Source: Bacteroidota bacterium
GTDB lineage: Bacteria; Bacteroidota; Bacteroidia; Bacteroidales; CAIXZF01
DNA length: 33,835 bases
Reading direction: 5' to 3'
Assembly (NCBI GenBank): GCA_026391855.1
Contig: JAPLDE010000162.1
Location: forward strand, 1 to 33,835
Positions 32,556 to 33,835 of the stretch are shown one piece after another (within the stretch, counting starts at the first letter, position 1; each line of letters opens with the position of its first letter). The notes below the pieces were generated by a model. The model was not told the DNA's origin. It saw only the letters and a list, made by a program, of their open reading frames with translations, and made no database searches. The position numbers and the translations under genes were made by a program.

Positions 32556-33835
32556 TCACGAGATATCCTGTCCCGACAAATTAAAACCGGTTAATTTCGC
32601 CATACTACTGATTTCCAACATAAAACGCCAGGCAGGGACAACTTTAATCAGGCCATTGCTTACACTATAACTTTCTTCTTCATCATTGGTAATGATCATT
32701 CCTTTGGAGAGATCAAGTTCGGTCATGGCGGCCTGAAGTGCCCTGATTTCCCGTTGACGCGTAATGGGCTCCCTGAGAGTTTCACAAACCTGGAGTAGCA
32801 TTAAGGTCCCTGCTTGATTTTTTACTATGAAATCAACTTCATAATTTCCAGAGGTCCTATAATAAAACACTTCTTCTGAAATGCGACGAAGAGCCATAAA
32901 GACCATGTTCTCAAGAATATGCCCGCTATTGACCAATATTCCTGAAGAAACAGATTTTACAAGTGAATGGTCGACACAATAAATCTTTTTAGGATTTGAA
33001 TTTGACCGGTGAAATGAGGCATCAAACTTTCGCACAGTAAAAAGAAAATATGCGTCCTCAAACCATTTAAGGTACTCGGAAACCACATTTTTCGGAACAT
33101 TATTCCCGAGAGATTTAAGAAAACCGGTCAGACTATTCAAAGTGTAGCAGGAAGCAATATTATCCAGGAGTTTTTTTGCAAGGTCAATGACTGCTCTTGG
33201 GTGAGAAATATCATACCGCTCAATTAAGTCGCGGAACAAGATTGAATTGAAATACTCCTGATGTACTTTGATCCTTAATAATTTGGGCAGGCCAATCACC
33301 TCCGGAAACCCTCCGGATTCCTTATATTCCTCAAAGGTCTTCTCAACCATTAAGCGCTCCTGGCTATTAAAAGGTAATTCACTTTTAATCCTTTGATGAT
33401 CAATGAATTCCTGAAAGGAAAATGGGAAAAGTTCCCATGACAATGCCCTGCCTCTCATTTGGGTGGCAATCTCTTTCGAAAGCATCTGTGCTGAAGAGCC
33501 TGTCAAATAAACATGGCAGTTTTCCGTACGCAATAATCTTTCAATAAATGCCTCCCAACCTTGAATCGTCTGAACTTCATCGAAGAAACAATAAATTGTT
33601 TCATTCATCCTTTTGTGTGGAAAAATCCAATAATAGGCTTGAATCACCAGATCCAGTCCTTGTGATTTGAGCCCGGAAAGCCGATCATCAAAAAAGTTGA
33701 TGTACAATATATTCTCAACATCTATCCCTTCCGATATATATTTTCTGATGATCTGATTCAGATAAGTTGATTTTCCTGATCTTCTGACTCCAATTACAAT
33801 AGTAGCTTTCTTTTCAATCGGGAAAACCCTGAGTC
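32556..33835 (-). CDS. AAA-family ATPase with DUF4143, 5' end beyond the window
   Basis: The minus-strand frame is open to the window edge, so the start lies outside. It begins in-window with FPIEKKATIVIGVRRSGKST, the Walker A motif of AAA_14 ATPases (about 33764-33835 region), followed by the Walker B-like CFFDEVQ and sensor motif YLTGSSAQML. The C-terminal DUF4143 region (residues about 200-400 of the visible part) includes DFIVKNQ, a nuclease-like core seen in this family. Such proteins are common in Bacteroidota and Archaea with unclear function. A TTG at 33707 is not a real start because Walker A lies upstream of it. It converges with the DPP-IV gene. Confidence 0.9.
   Translation of the reverse strand, partial: LRVFPIEKKATIVIGVRRSGKSTYLNQIIRKYISEGIDVENILYINFFDDRLSGLKSQGLDLVIQAYYWIFPHKRMNETIYCFFDEVQTIQGWEAFIERLLRTENCHVYLTGSSAQMLSKEIATQMRGRALSWELFPFSFQEFIDHQRIKSELPFNSQERLMVEKTFEEYKESGGFPEVIGLPKLLRIKVHQEYFNSILFRDLIERYDISHPRAVIDLAKKLLDNIASCYTLNSLTGFLKSLGNNVPKNVVSEYLKWFEDAYFLFTVRKFDASFHRSNSNPKKIYCVDHSLVKSVSSGILVNSGHILENMVFMALRRISEEVFYYRTSGNYEVDFIVKNQAGTLMLLQVCETLREPITRQREIRALQAAMTELDLSKGMIITNDEEESYSVSNGLIKVVPAWRFMLEISSMAKLTGFNLSGQDIS

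Overview
The window looks like chromosomal DNA from an environmental Bacteroidota (Bacteroidales/Flavobacteriales-like) genome, probably a metagenome-assembled one. The signs are a PKD/SprB-repeat protein with a type B type IX secretion (T9SS) sorting domain, two secreted S9 peptidases, A-rich leaders without Shine-Dalgarno sequences, and several promoters of the Bacteroidetes form TTTG-N18-20-TAnnTTTG. No taxon is assigned beyond this.

Region 1 (1-7009) holds envelope and secretion genes: a lipoprotein S9 peptidase, a small protein resembling a YopT-type (C58) cysteine protease behind its own promoter, and a giant T9SS adhesin-like protein. Region 2 (about 7050-25920) is a defence island. 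It opens with a type I restriction-modification operon in the order hsdM (split by an 8-bp duplication inside the NPPY motif), a YhcG-type PDDEXK nuclease, hsdS, a four-helix-bundle gene, a 14-copy heptanucleotide repeat, a DUF4062/HATPase gene and hsdR. A coiled-coil gene, a decayed YgjP-type metallopeptidase, a possible uracil-DNA-glycosylase-fold protein and an HNH endonuclease follow. The last part is a module of a TOTE-type primase-helicase and an AbiEi/AbiEii-type toxin-antitoxin pair. That module lies between two related tyrosine-recombinase 3'-end scars, the right one next to a tRNA-Val(GAC) gene whose 3' end faces the island.

Region 3 (26316-29971) carries three tandem paralogous secreted proteins, each read as a cohesin-like domain, an Ig-like domain, a Cna-B-like domain and a dockerin-like module. 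The array ends at a 20-unit 8-bp minisatellite. Region 4 holds a DPP-IV-type S9 peptidase and, on the minus strand, an AAA/DUF4143 ATPase cut by the window edge.

The restriction genes form one tight, mostly overlapping operon. The 8-bp and 7-bp repeats sit at its methyltransferase motif and just before its DUF4062 gene, so expression or activity could vary between cells. The best candidates for something undescribed are the cohesin-dockerin array, the AbiE operator/promoter with its scar-bracketed TOTE cassette, and the short-repeat control points in the restriction operon. All functional calls come from reading motifs by eye; no database search was run.
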